Origin: Elusimicrobiota bacterium
Lineage (GTDB): Bacteria > Elusimicrobiota > Elusimicrobia > UBA1565 > UBA9628
Assembly: GCA_016212855.1 (NCBI GenBank)
Contig: JACRDP010000017.1
Coordinates: 1-42,608 of the forward strand
Direction: 5' to 3'
DNA length: 42,608 nt
Each line of letters starts with the position of its first letter. Within the stretch, counting starts at the first letter, position 1. A program made the translations under genes and the position numbers. The notes beneath the pieces were generated by a model that ran no database searches, had not been told where the DNA came from, and was given only the letters and a program-made list of their open reading frames with translations. Positions 9,256 through 16,456 of this stretch are shown here, in pieces.

Positions 9256-9300
9256 TAACACTCCTAACACCATTCTAACAGGGATAATAGAAATTGTCAA
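9256..9300 (-). promoter_or_regulatory. Promoter of cassette A with three TAACA repeats
   Basis: On the minus strand: TTGACA (9300-9295), 17 nt, TAGAAT (9277-9272), very close to consensus. Three copies of TAACA (plus strand 9256-9260, 9265-9269, 9276-9280) lie over the -10 and the early transcribed region, a plausible operator for autoregulation. The rest of the 9242-9320 gap holds only the leader and the end of the ABC operon. Confidence 0.7.
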
Positions 9301-9320
9301 GCCCCTGAATCAGTTATTTA

Positions 9321-10088
9321 TTATCGAGCGTCGCGACGGGACGCCACGGCGACGCAGGCCGCGATCATGACGGCCGCGAAGACGGCGAGGATCAGCAGGC
9401 ATGTTCGCGCCGGCGCGGCGCCGGGCGCCACCACGGCGGGCAATAAAGCTTGCTGCAGCCCCGTGACCGCGTAAGACACCGGGTTGACCGTGATCACGGC
9501 TTGTAAGAATCGGGGTGCCGTCGCCGCAGGGAACAATGAGCCGGACAGCATCCACATCGGGATCAGGAACAGGTTCATGACGGCGTGAAAGCCCTGCGAG
9601 GAGTCGAGCACCCAGGCGATGCAGAAGCCGAGCGCGGTGAGTCCGAGCGAGGCCAAGGCCAGGACCGCGAAGGCGAGGGCGAAGCCGTGAAGGCCCGGGT
9701 GCAGGCCCGCCGGCACCGCGAGCAGGAGAAAAGCCAGGCCCTGCGCTAGGCCGACGGTCGAGGAGCCCAGGACCTTGCCCAGCACGATCGAGAGGCGCGA
9801 CACGGGGGCCGTCAGCACCGACTGCAGGAAGCCCTCGCGGCGGTCCTCGATGATCGAGATCGTGGCGAAGATCGAGGTGAACAGCACGATCAGCACCAAG
9901 GTCCCCGCGTAAAAATACTGGAGAAAGCTCATGCCCTCCGGCGCGCCGGGCACGCGCACCGCGGTGCCCAGGCCGCCGCCGATGAGCAGCCAGAACACGA
10001 TGGGCGGCACGAGGCCGCCGATCACGCGCGGCTTGTCGCGGAAGAAGCGCACGATGTCGCGCTCCCACAAAGTGAGCATGGCCGTCAT
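9321..10088 (-). CDS. ABC-2 type transporter permease
   Basis: 255 residues, with about six hydrophobic segments, beginning cytosolically (LWERDIVRFFRDKPRVIGG) as in ABC-2/NodJ/DrrB-type permeases. Typical features are a loop containing IIEDRREGFLQSVLTAPVSR just after the second membrane segment, and NPVSYAVTGLQQAL before the last. It starts within the ATPase gene's stop codon (ATGA overlap), so the two form an exporter, most likely for a lipid, glycan or drug-like substrate. The substrate cannot be told from sequence. Confidence 0.85.
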   Translation of the reverse strand: MTAMLTLWERDIVRFFRDKPRVIGGLVPPIVFWLLIGGGLGTAVRVPGAPEGMSFLQYFYAGTLVLIVLFTSIFATISIIEDRREGFLQSVLTAPVSRLSIVLGKVLGSSTVGLAQGLAFLLLAVPAGLHPGLHGFALAFAVLALASLGLTALGFCIAWVLDSSQGFHAVMNLFLIPMWMLSGSLFPAATAPRFLQAVITVNPVSYAVTGLQQALLPAVVAPGAAPARTCLLILAVFAAVMIAACVAVASRRDAR

Positions 10089-11032
10089 GACGCGGCCGCC
10101 GCGTCGTTGAAGCGTCGTCCGGCGTGATGAAGAAAAGCGTCCTCGAGGCTCGGGCGCGATAGGCTGATCGTGCGCAGGCGGCCGGGGAAGGCCTCGGCGA
10201 GCTGGGGGATGAAGGCGTGGCCGGCGGCGCGCTCCAGGCGGAGCTGATCGCCGAAGGCCTGGGGCGTCACGCCGAACTTCTTCGTGATCTCGTCGCGCAG
10301 GCCCGAGGCGTCGTCGGTTTCGATCGTGATCACGTCGCCGCCGATCTCGGCCTTGAGCGCGGCGGGCGAACCTTGTGCGACGATCTTTCCCTGGTCTAAG
10401 ATGGCGACGCGGTCGCAGCGGTCGCCCTCATCCATGAGATGCGTCGTGGTCAGGATCGTCGCGCCGTCTTTTTTGAGCGAGAGGAGATGCTCCCAGAGGT
10501 CCCGGCGGGCGGCGGGGTCGAGGCCGGTCGAGGGCTCGTCGAGGAGGACGACCTTGGGGGCGTGGAGCAGGCTCTTGGCGAGTTCGACGCGGCGGCGGAG
10601 GCCGCCGGAGAGGGAGCCGCAGAGTTCGTCGGAGCGTTGGGCTAAACGGTAACGTTCCAGCATCTCTGAGATGCGTGAAGTTAAACCGTTGCCGTTAAGA
10701 CCGTACAGGCGGCCGCCGTGGATCAAATTCTCGCGAACCGTTAATTTATTGTCGAGAGAGGGGTACTGAAAAACGATCCCCAGCAACGGCCTCACGCTGG
10801 CCGGCTCGGCGATTAAATCACGGCCTAAGAGGACCGCCGAGCCGCTCGTGGGGGGGAAGCAGGTGGAGAGAATACGGAAGAGGGTGCTTTTGCCGCCGCC
10901 GTTGGGGCCGAGAAAACCGAAGAGTTCGCCTTCGGCGACGTCGAAGGAAACATCATTGAGAGCTCGACGCGCGGACGCCTTACCTTTTTTGGGGTAATCG
11001 TGAATGACGCCCTTTACGACGACCGCGTTCAC
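10085..11032 (-). CDS. ABC transporter ATP-binding protein (NodI/DrrA-type)
   Basis: 315 residues from the chosen GTG. Walker A is GPNGGGKST (about residues 42-50; the usual Ala is Gly), signature LSGGLRRRVELAKSLL, Walker B VVLLDEPSTGLDP, and switch His in TTTHLMDEGDR. The C-terminal ~80 residues match the regulatory extension of DrrA/NodI-type ATPases. An ATG 18 nt upstream (11050) would give a longer product, but the GTG at 11032-11030 overlaps the previous stop as GTGA, the pattern used repeatedly here, so I prefer it. It powers the permease encoded next. Confidence 0.88.
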   Translation of the reverse strand: MNAVVVKGVIHDYPKKGKASARRALNDVSFDVAEGELFGFLGPNGGGKSTLFRILSTCFPPTSGSAVLLGRDLIAEPASVRPLLGIVFQYPSLDNKLTVRENLIHGGRLYGLNGNGLTSRISEMLERYRLAQRSDELCGSLSGGLRRRVELAKSLLHAPKVVLLDEPSTGLDPAARRDLWEHLLSLKKDGATILTTTHLMDEGDRCDRVAILDQGKIVAQGSPAALKAEIGGDVITIETDDASGLRDEITKKFGVTPQAFGDQLRLERAAGHAFIPQLAEAFPGRLRTISLSRPSLEDAFLHHAGRRFNDAAAAS

Positions 11033-11580
11033 TTGCGAAGACCGGCCCATTTTGTTTCGGCGCGGTTAGATCGCAAGTTGGACCACCGCGCCGTTGTGAA
11101 CAGCCAGTCCGAGAGACGGTTTAAATAAACGATAACGTCTTTGGGAACCGTGTCTTGCGCCGAAAGAGCGACGGCCCTCCGTTCGGCCCTCCGGCAAACG
11201 GCGCGTGCCAAATGTAAATGACTTCCGGCGGCTGCGCCGCCGGGGAGGATAAATTGCTTGAGCGGTTCCAAGTCGCGATCCCACTCGTCGATCTCATCTT
11301 CCAATCGCTTGATGGCGCCTTTCGGCAACGTCATCCCTTTCAATTTCCCTTCGGGAGTCGCCAGCATCGCTCCGACGACAAAACATTCGTCCTGAACGCG
11401 CGCCAAGGCCGCATCCAGTCCGGCGTGGCCGTGCGTGAGAGCTGCGCGTGCCACACCGATCGCACAGTTCAGTTCGTCAACGTCTCCATAAGCCTCAACG
11501 CGCGCGTGGCTCTTGGAAACCCGCGTGCCGCCGAAAAGGCCGGTCTCGCCCTTATCGCCGGTTCGTGTGTAAATCTTCAC
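11029..11580 (-). CDS. Cob(I)yrinic acid a,c-diamide adenosyltransferase, PduO type
   Basis: 183 residues from a GTG start. PduO-family motifs are clear: TRTGDKGETGLFGG at the N-terminus (ATP site), VEAYGDVDELNCAIG, FILPGGAAAGSHLHLAR, and AVCRRAERRAVAL near the C-terminus. The enzyme transfers the 5'-deoxyadenosyl group of ATP to cob(I)alamin to make coenzyme B12. Length and motif order are those of the full family. It follows the exported protein gene by 2 nt and overlaps the ABC ATPase gene. No cobalamin riboswitch or other B12 gene is visible, so the link to the exporter may simply be operon clustering. Confidence 0.93.
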   Translation of the reverse strand: MKIYTRTGDKGETGLFGGTRVSKSHARVEAYGDVDELNCAIGVARAALTHGHAGLDAALARVQDECFVVGAMLATPEGKLKGMTLPKGAIKRLEDEIDEWDRDLEPLKQFILPGGAAAGSHLHLARAVCRRAERRAVALSAQDTVPKDVIVYLNRLSDWLFTTARWSNLRSNRAETKWAGLRK

Positions 11581-11582
11581 GC

Positions 11583-12308
11583 TCAGAATTGCGCTCCGAT
11601 TCCCAGGTCGAAGCCCGGAATTCCGTGTCGTAATGTATACGCGCCGCGCAGGCTGATCAGCGGCAGCGGGTGAACGTCGATGCCGGCGGAGAACCGCGAG
11701 CCGCGCGCGGTGGCCTTCACGCCGGACACCCCGGGCGTCGCGGCCGCGCCGACCTTCACCTCGGTGACGTCGTAGCCGGCGAGGAAGTACGGCTTGACGA
11801 TGGGCAGGTTCCAGGTCGCGGCGGCGTTGAGCGAGCCGTGCGAGGCGCTGAAGTAGGCGTGGTTGACCTTGTCGCCGAAGGCCGAGATCGAGACGTTGGG
11901 CAGGAAGGAGTCGACCAGGTCGGTGCGGTAAATTCCATAGCGCAGGCCGCCGCCGTAGATGGTGAGGCCGTGGGCGGTGATGCCGTGCGCGATCACGTCG
12001 ATCTTGAAGGGGAGGCCGACGCCGGCCTCGATCAGGGGCACGCCGAAGGCGTGGACGCCCGCGTCGCGCAGGATCCGGTCGTCCTTGTCGGGGCGCGTCT
12101 GCACGCCGGCGACCGCGCCGACCCAGAAGCCGGGCATGCCCAGCGCGCGGCCGGTGTGAGCCGAGGCGCCGCCGAGCACGCCGCCGAGGTCGAGGGCGAA
12201 GGGCTTGATGAGCTCGTTCTGCACCCGGGTCTGGAAATCGGCGAAGGGATCGGCGTGCGCCGGCGAAGCGAGCGTGAGCGCGAGGGCGGCGGCGAGGAGT
12301 TTCAACAT
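11583..12308 (-). CDS. Exported beta-rich, probably outer-membrane protein of unknown function
   Basis: 241 residues with a clear signal peptide (MLKLLAAALALTLASPAHAD, cleavage after AHA). The mature part alternates short Gly/aromatic-rich strands and ends LGIGAQF, with a terminal Phe as in outer-membrane barrels. I do not recognise a named family. An open frame extends far upstream, but the signal peptide and a -10 (CAAAAT) 6 nt before this ATG fix the start. First gene of a four-gene minus-strand operon with the adenosyltransferase and ABC exporter. It is divergent from the PAP2 gene across only 45 bp. Confidence 0.72.
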   Translation of the reverse strand: MLKLLAAALALTLASPAHADPFADFQTRVQNELIKPFALDLGGVLGGASAHTGRALGMPGFWVGAVAGVQTRPDKDDRILRDAGVHAFGVPLIEAGVGLPFKIDVIAHGITAHGLTIYGGGLRYGIYRTDLVDSFLPNVSISAFGDKVNHAYFSASHGSLNAAATWNLPIVKPYFLAGYDVTEVKVGAAATPGVSGVKATARGSRFSAGIDVHPLPLISLRGAYTLRHGIPGFDLGIGAQF

Positions 12309-12314
12309 GCGCTC

Positions 12315-12320
12315 ATTTTG
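12315..12320 (-). promoter_or_regulatory. -10 element, leaderless start for the 12308 gene
   Basis: CAAAAT on the minus strand, 6 nt before the ATG at 12308. No good -35 is visible, and it overlaps the -35 of the divergent promoter. Weak match on its own; supported by the window-wide spacing pattern. Confidence 0.5.
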
Positions 12321-12347
12321 CCAAATTCGAGGCGATTGCGGTACACT
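12318..12347 (+). promoter_or_regulatory. Sigma70-type promoter for PAP2 gene, leaderless
   Basis: TTGCCA (12318-12323), 18-nt spacer, TACACT (12342-12347), then 6 nt to the GTG at 12354. The mRNA is predicted to begin at the GTG. It shares the 45-bp gap with the opposing promoter. Confidence 0.62.
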
Positions 12348-12353
12348 TCGACG

Positions 12354-13241
12354 GTGAAGCTTTCCCGCGAGGATCGGTGGCTGCTGTCCTGGCTGGCGGC
12401 GGCCCTGCTCGCGGCCTTCCTCCTGATGGCGGTCAACGCCCTTTTCTTCCATTACACCGGGATCAGCTACTTTCCGCGCGAGTGCTGGTGGCTCGCCTTC
12501 GTCGCGGTCGATCTGGCGATCTTCGGGCACTGGATTCGGGAGCGCTCGCCGCGCGCCTCGTTCGCCGCGATCGGCCTCGCCTTCTACGCGCTGGCGATGG
12601 CGGTGACGACGGGCGTGCTCGTCTCGGCCGTGCAATACACGCCGTTTCCGCGCATCGATCACGCGCTCGCGCGGTGGGACGCGGCGCTCGGCTGGGACAC
12701 GGTGGCGGTCCTGAGCTGGATCGCGGAGCGCCCGCGCCTGCGGACCTTCCTTAACTGGTGCTACAACTCCACCGATCTTCAGCTCGCGCTGGCGCCCTTC
12801 GTCCCCGCGCTCGCCGGCGACCGGCGCCGCATGCGCGTGCTGCTCTACGCGTTGACGTACTCCACCATCGCGGGAAGCCTGTTCTACTATTTCTTTCCGA
12901 GCTCCGGCCCGGCGAGCGTGTTTCAGAGCCCCGACTTCCTCCAGGTTCAGCGCTTCACGCACATGAAGTACGAGCAGGTCCACCAATTCCGGCCCGTGAC
13001 GACCTTGCTCGGCGGCCTGATCGCCTTCCCGTCCTTCCACGTCGCGTGGTCGGTGCTCGTGACGTACGCGGCGCTCCCCAATAAGAATCTGTTCCGGGCC
13101 GCCGCCGTCCTCAACACGATCGTGATCGCGTCCACCGTTCTGCTCGCCTGGCATTACGTCGTCGACGTTCCCGCGGGCATCGCGCTGGCTTGGATCGGCC
13201 TGTGGGCGGGCGAGGCGACGCACCGGAGGGTGGGCTCGTGA
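12354..13241 (+). CDS. PAP2-superfamily membrane phosphatase / inositolphosphotransferase-like protein
   Basis: 295 residues from a GTG start (VKLSREDRW). Several membrane helices surround the PAP2 active-site motifs: KYEQVHQFRP (C1), FPSFHVAWS (C2 with catalytic His) and HYVVDVPAG (C3 His/Asp). The layout is that of Aur1/inositolphosphotransferase-like PAP2 proteins rather than small soluble phosphatases. A role in lipid or lipid-carrier dephosphorylation, or headgroup transfer, in the inner membrane is likely. The upstream continuation of the frame lies antisense to the neighbouring gene and is not coding. The last codon overlaps the next gene by GTGA. Confidence 0.85.
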   Translation: MKLSREDRWLLSWLAAALLAAFLLMAVNALFFHYTGISYFPRECWWLAFVAVDLAIFGHWIRERSPRASFAAIGLAFYALAMAVTTGVLVSAVQYTPFPRIDHALARWDAALGWDTVAVLSWIAERPRLRTFLNWCYNSTDLQLALAPFVPALAGDRRRMRVLLYALTYSTIAGSLFYYFFPSSGPASVFQSPDFLQVQRFTHMKYEQVHQFRPVTTLLGGLIAFPSFHVAWSVLVTYAALPNKNLFRAAAVLNTIVIASTVLLAWHYVVDVPAGIALAWIGLWAGEATHRRVGS

Positions 13242-14536
13242 AGGCCCGGCCTTACCGCGAGGCCGCCGGGCTCGCCGCGGGGCTGGCACTCGTCTACGCG
13301 CCGGCGCTGACCGCGCCCGTCCTCTACGACGATACCTCTCACGTGCGCGACAACCCCGTCTTCTCCTTGCCGTTTCTCGATTTCTGGACGGGGCTGATCT
13401 CGCGCGATTACTTCGCGTTCGTGCGCGAGCGGACCTATCAGCCGTTCGTGACTTTGTTCCACTATTTCACCCACGCCTCGCCGCTCGTGTACCGGTCGGC
13501 CGGCCTGGTCCTGCACGCGTCGAACGCGGCGCTCGTTTTCGAAATCGCCCGTCGCCTGACCGGCCGCGCGAGAACGGCCGCCTTGGCCGCGCTGCTGTTC
13601 GCGGCCTTTCCGGCGCACACCGAGGCCCTGAACCTTTCCGCGTTCAAGGGCCATCCGCTCGCCGCGTTTTTCAGCCTCGCCGTCGTGCTCGCGGTCATGG
13701 AGGCGTGCGCCGGGAAGGGCAGGCTCGACCCGAAGCTCACGGCCGCGGCCGGGTGCCTGTTGGCCTTCGCTTTGCTCGCCAAGGAGTCGGGTCTCGTCGC
13801 GGTCGGGCTGGCCGCGACCTACATCGCGCTGTTCGCGCGCGCGCGCCGGCTCGCGCCGCTGGCCGCCGTTTTCGCGGCGCTGACGGCGGGCTATCTCGCG
13901 TTTCGTTTCGCCTGGCTCGCGGCGCCCCCGGCGTTTCCGGGAAGCTTCGCGCGTCCGACGTTTGAGTCGCTCGCGTTCTACGCCAAGACCCTCGTCCTCC
14001 CGCTTCCGCTGTGCCTCGAGCGCTCCTTGCCCGCGGGGCCGCTGTGGCTCGCCTGGCTCGCCGCCTTGGCGGCCGCGGCTTGGACTTTGCGAAAGTCCCG
14101 CGAGGGGCTGTTCTGTCTGGCGTGGATCGTCCTGAGCTTGCTTCCGGTCCTCCATCTGATCCCGTTCGCGAACGTGAGCTCGGTCGCCGACCGCTACCTT
14201 TACCTGCCCGCCGCGGGCTTCTGCCTGCTGCTCGCGCACCTGTATGGCCGCGAGGCGCGAGGCGAGCGCTTCCTCGGCGTTCTTCTCGCCGCGTGGACGG
14301 CGCTGACATTCGCCCGCAATCTGGATTACCGCTCGGCGCGCGCGCTGTTCGAGCAGACGGCGGCCTGCGCCCCGGGCAACGCGCGCGCCCAGTTCCTCGA
14401 CGGCAACGCGCGTTTCGCGGACAAGGACTACGCCGGCGCGCGCGCGGCGTATGAGCGGGTGCTGGCGCTGACCGACAGCTCCGGCGCGCGTGAAGCCCTG
14501 GCCGAGCTCGACCGGCTCGAGAAGAAGAGAAACTAG
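13238..14536 (+). CDS. GT-C-like polytopic membrane protein with C-terminal TPR (TMTC/O-mannosyltransferase-like)
   Basis: 432 residues from the GTG that overlaps the PAP2 stop. Many hydrophobic helices follow an early loop LYDDTSHVRDNPVF that carries the acidic motif of GT-C glycosyltransferases (compare DD...NP in TMTC/ArnT-like proteins). A later loop, VADRYLYLPAAG, is also typical. The last ~65 residues (NARAQFLDGNARFADKDY, GARAAYERVLALT) form one or two TPR units. Such proteins transfer sugars from polyprenyl-phosphate donors on the outer face of the membrane. Coupling to a PAP2 enzyme, which can recycle polyprenyl carriers, suits this. Donor and acceptor unknown. Confidence 0.72.
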   Translation: MKARPYREAAGLAAGLALVYAPALTAPVLYDDTSHVRDNPVFSLPFLDFWTGLISRDYFAFVRERTYQPFVTLFHYFTHASPLVYRSAGLVLHASNAALVFEIARRLTGRARTAALAALLFAAFPAHTEALNLSAFKGHPLAAFFSLAVVLAVMEACAGKGRLDPKLTAAAGCLLAFALLAKESGLVAVGLAATYIALFARARRLAPLAAVFAALTAGYLAFRFAWLAAPPAFPGSFARPTFESLAFYAKTLVLPLPLCLERSLPAGPLWLAWLAALAAAAWTLRKSREGLFCLAWIVLSLLPVLHLIPFANVSSVADRYLYLPAAGFCLLLAHLYGREARGERFLGVLLAAWTALTFARNLDYRSARALFEQTAACAPGNARAQFLDGNARFADKDYAGARAAYERVLALTDSSGAREALAELDRLEKKRN

Positions 14537-15210
14537 GCGCTCAGTTTTTCGACGTCCCGGCGGTCGGCCCAGTTGTAGATGAAGATCCAGTGCATCGTCG
14601 CGCCGACGATCACGAGGATGTGGAACAGCTCGTGGGGGCCGAAGTAGCCGGTGAGGATCACGGGCCCCTGGATGTAGTCGATGACCGCACCCCCCGCGTA
14701 GGCGAGGCCGCCCAGGAACAACAGGACGGTCTCCTTCCAGCCGTAGCGGGCCGTGATGTGCGCGAAGGTGATGCCGCCCAGCGAGCTGACGCCGATGTAG
14801 GCCGACACGATTCCCCAGTACGGCAATTGATTGAAGTAATAGTCGATTAAAACCAATGCGGTGATCGCCGCCGTCCAGAACAGCGCGATCAGGCCCCAGC
14901 GCCAATGCCCCTTCATCAGGAGCACATGCACGGGCGTGGCCGAGCCGGCGATGACGATCCAGATTCCCGCGTAGTCGAGCCGGCGGAAGAAGGTCCGCGC
15001 GGGCCCGGGGGGAAGCCCGTGATAGACGCCGCTCATCGAGAAGAGAAACAGCAGCGAGGCGCTGAAGATGAACAGCGAGGAGGTGCGCAAGGCGTCGCCG
15101 CGGCCCTTCTTGTGGAGAAAGAATGTCCCGGCCAGCGCGGCGATCGCCGCCGCGCCGTGGCTGAGGCTGGAGACCGGATCGTTCAGTCCGAAAAAGTGGA
15201 CGAGTTTCAG
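14533..15210 (-). CDS. Hemolysin III / PAQR-family membrane protein, probable CTG start
   Basis: 225 residues with seven hydrophobic helices. PAQR/HlyIII motifs: DPVSSLSHGAAAI at the N-terminus, MSGVYHGLP, and GPHELFHILVIVGA near the end; the His residues would bind zinc. No ATG, GTG or TTG lies near the expected N-terminus. The only sensible start is CTG at 15210-15208, overlapping the previous stop as CTGA, exactly where other genes here use ATGA or GTGA. The protein begins LKLVHFFGLNDPV and has normal family length from there. Function of bacterial members is poorly defined. The gene is convergent with the GT-C gene, overlapping it by 4 nt. Confidence 0.82.
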   Translation of the reverse strand: MKLVHFFGLNDPVSSLSHGAAAIAALAGTFFLHKKGRGDALRTSSLFIFSASLLFLFSMSGVYHGLPPGPARTFFRRLDYAGIWIVIAGSATPVHVLLMKGHWRWGLIALFWTAAITALVLIDYYFNQLPYWGIVSAYIGVSSLGGITFAHITARYGWKETVLLFLGGLAYAGGAVIDYIQGPVILTGYFGPHELFHILVIVGATMHWIFIYNWADRRDVEKLSA

Positions 15211-16304
15211 AGCGCCTTCTTCTCGCCGTCGTGGCGCTTCTCGAGCCGCGCGCGCAGCGAGCCGCGCAAAATACGCGCGGAGAACAGCTTCGAGGCCTCG
15301 ACCAGGAGCTTCGTCCCGCCTTCGACGTCGGACAGGCGCACCTTCTCGGGCGCGACGGCGTCGGCGCCCCAGCCGTTGTGGTAGTTCACGAGCGGCACGG
15401 CGACGCCCCCGGCCTCGTAGCCGAAGGCGAGGTAAGCCGTCGCCTCGCAGGTGCCGCCGGTCAGGCGCAGGCGTTGGGTTTGGGTCTTCGACCCAACTTT
15501 CTTTAATATCGCCGCCGCGGCGTCGAGCAGAGCCGTCAGATTCGGGTCGAAGGCCGTGGCCTTGTCGCCGAGGCGGATCGTGGGGCCGCGGCCGGGTCTC
15601 GAGCCGGGCAGCTCTCGTGAGGACTCGATCGACAGATACGAGTCGTACTCGGACAGCTCGCCGGAGCGGATCATGTCGAGCGCGCCGACGAAGCCGACCT
15701 CCTCGGCGCGGTTGAGCAGGACCGTCAGGTTGACCTTGGCCTTCGCCTTCATCAGCCGGCGCATCGCCTCCAGGCTGATCGCGCAGCCGAGCAGGTCGTC
15801 CACCGAGCGCGAGAGCAGCCAGCCGCCTTTCGTCTCGCACGCGGGCAAGGCGAGCACCGCGAAATCGAGCCGCGCGCCCCGTTGGGGCGGAAGCGTCCAA
15901 CGGATCGCCCATGGCGCGCCGTTCTTCTTCGGCCTAGGCCCGAGAACGCCGAGAGCGAGAGGCCGGTTGTCGCGCGGAACGGCGGGAAACGCCTCGACGG
16001 CGGCGCCTTCAAGCAGGTGCGGGGGCAGGCCGCCGCGAAGGCGTGCTGACGCACCGGTTTTAGAAACCTTCAGCAGGTCGAACGCGGGATGGTCGAGATG
16101 GGCCGCGAGGCATAAAGACGGGCCGGGTCCCGCGCCGCGGTAGGAAACGATGAAACCGCCCTTCACACGCTTGACCGAGGCGCGCGGCAGATGGGTTTTG
16201 ATCCATTCGAGGGCTTTCTTGGAGACGGCCGTTTCCCGGAACGGAGCGGTGGGGACGGAGGTGAGGTGGCGAAAGAGGGGAACCGCGCCGGGTTTAGGTT
16301 TCAC
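15207..16304 (-). CDS. M42/M28-like zinc aminopeptidase
   Basis: 365 residues, cytosolic, GTG start. Zinc and catalytic motifs in order: AAHLDHPAFD (H69, D71), SRSVDDLLGC (bridging Asp), LNRAEEVGFVGAL (catalytic Glu pair), LSIESS, GGTCEATAY and YHNGWGAD (metal His near the end). This is the order found in M42 glutamyl aminopeptidase/cellulase-M-like enzymes. A leaderless -10 (TAAAAT) sits 6 nt before the GTG. The ATG just upstream (16312) is followed at once by a stop in its frame. The CTGA overlap couples it to the HlyIII gene. Confidence 0.83.
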   Translation of the reverse strand: MKPKPGAVPLFRHLTSVPTAPFRETAVSKKALEWIKTHLPRASVKRVKGGFIVSYRGAGPGPSLCLAAHLDHPAFDLLKVSKTGASARLRGGLPPHLLEGAAVEAFPAVPRDNRPLALGVLGPRPKKNGAPWAIRWTLPPQRGARLDFAVLALPACETKGGWLLSRSVDDLLGCAISLEAMRRLMKAKAKVNLTVLLNRAEEVGFVGALDMIRSGELSEYDSYLSIESSRELPGSRPGRGPTIRLGDKATAFDPNLTALLDAAAAILKKVGSKTQTQRLRLTGGTCEATAYLAFGYEAGGVAVPLVNYHNGWGADAVAPEKVRLSDVEGGTKLLVEASKLFSARILRGSLRARLEKRHDGEKKAL

Positions 16305-16310
16305 CCGAAC

Positions 16311-16316
16311 ATTTTA
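16311..16316 (-). promoter_or_regulatory. -10 element, leaderless start for the M42-like gene
   Basis: TAAAAT on the minus strand, then GTTCGG, then the GTG at 16304. No clear -35. Immediately upstream is the palindromic element 16328-16426. Confidence 0.6.
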
Positions 16317-16327
16317 GCTTAACGGGC

Positions 16328-16426
16328 CCTGTACGTTATCCACAGACTCGTCGCGCGACGAGTCTGTGATTACTTGGGCGGAGACAGTTTTATCTCAAGA
16401 TAATTCTGTCTATCGCTCTGTACAGG
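16328..16426. repeat. Nested inverted-repeat element filling the 16305-16456 gap
   Basis: CCTGTAC (16328-16334) and GTACAGG (16420-16426) are inverted ends of a 99-bp block. Inside are a perfect 28-bp palindrome at 16341-16368 (centre CGCG) and an imperfect 28-bp palindrome at 16383-16410 (arms GACAG/CTGTC, core TTATCT-tg-AGATAA on the minus strand). A consensus DnaA box, TTATCCACA, is at 16336-16344. It could be a terminator for the gene ending at 16457, an operator for the M42 gene, or a small mobile palindromic unit. No other feature is seen in this gap. Confidence 0.7.
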
Positions 16427-16456
16427 AGGGCGCGGGAGTCCGGGCGAGAGTGGTGA

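Noticed and set aside
11029-12353. Cobalamin riboswitch ahead of the adenosyltransferase operon
   Set aside because: The gene follows another by 2 nt and the operon start appears leaderless; no room for a B12 aptamer.
12309-13289. N-terminal extension of the exported protein at 11583-12308
   Set aside because: The extension is Arg/Glu-rich, antisense to the PAP2 gene, and would bury a clear signal peptide.
13154-14905. Long minus-strand frame across the GT-C gene
   Set aside because: Overlaps three well-supported genes and reads as Arg/Glu/Gln repeats typical of antisense GC-rich frames.
16336-16344. Replication origin, from a consensus DnaA box
   Set aside because: Only one box, no AT-rich unwinding region, no dnaA/dnaN/gidA neighbours. 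A single 9-mer match is not rare in 42 kb.
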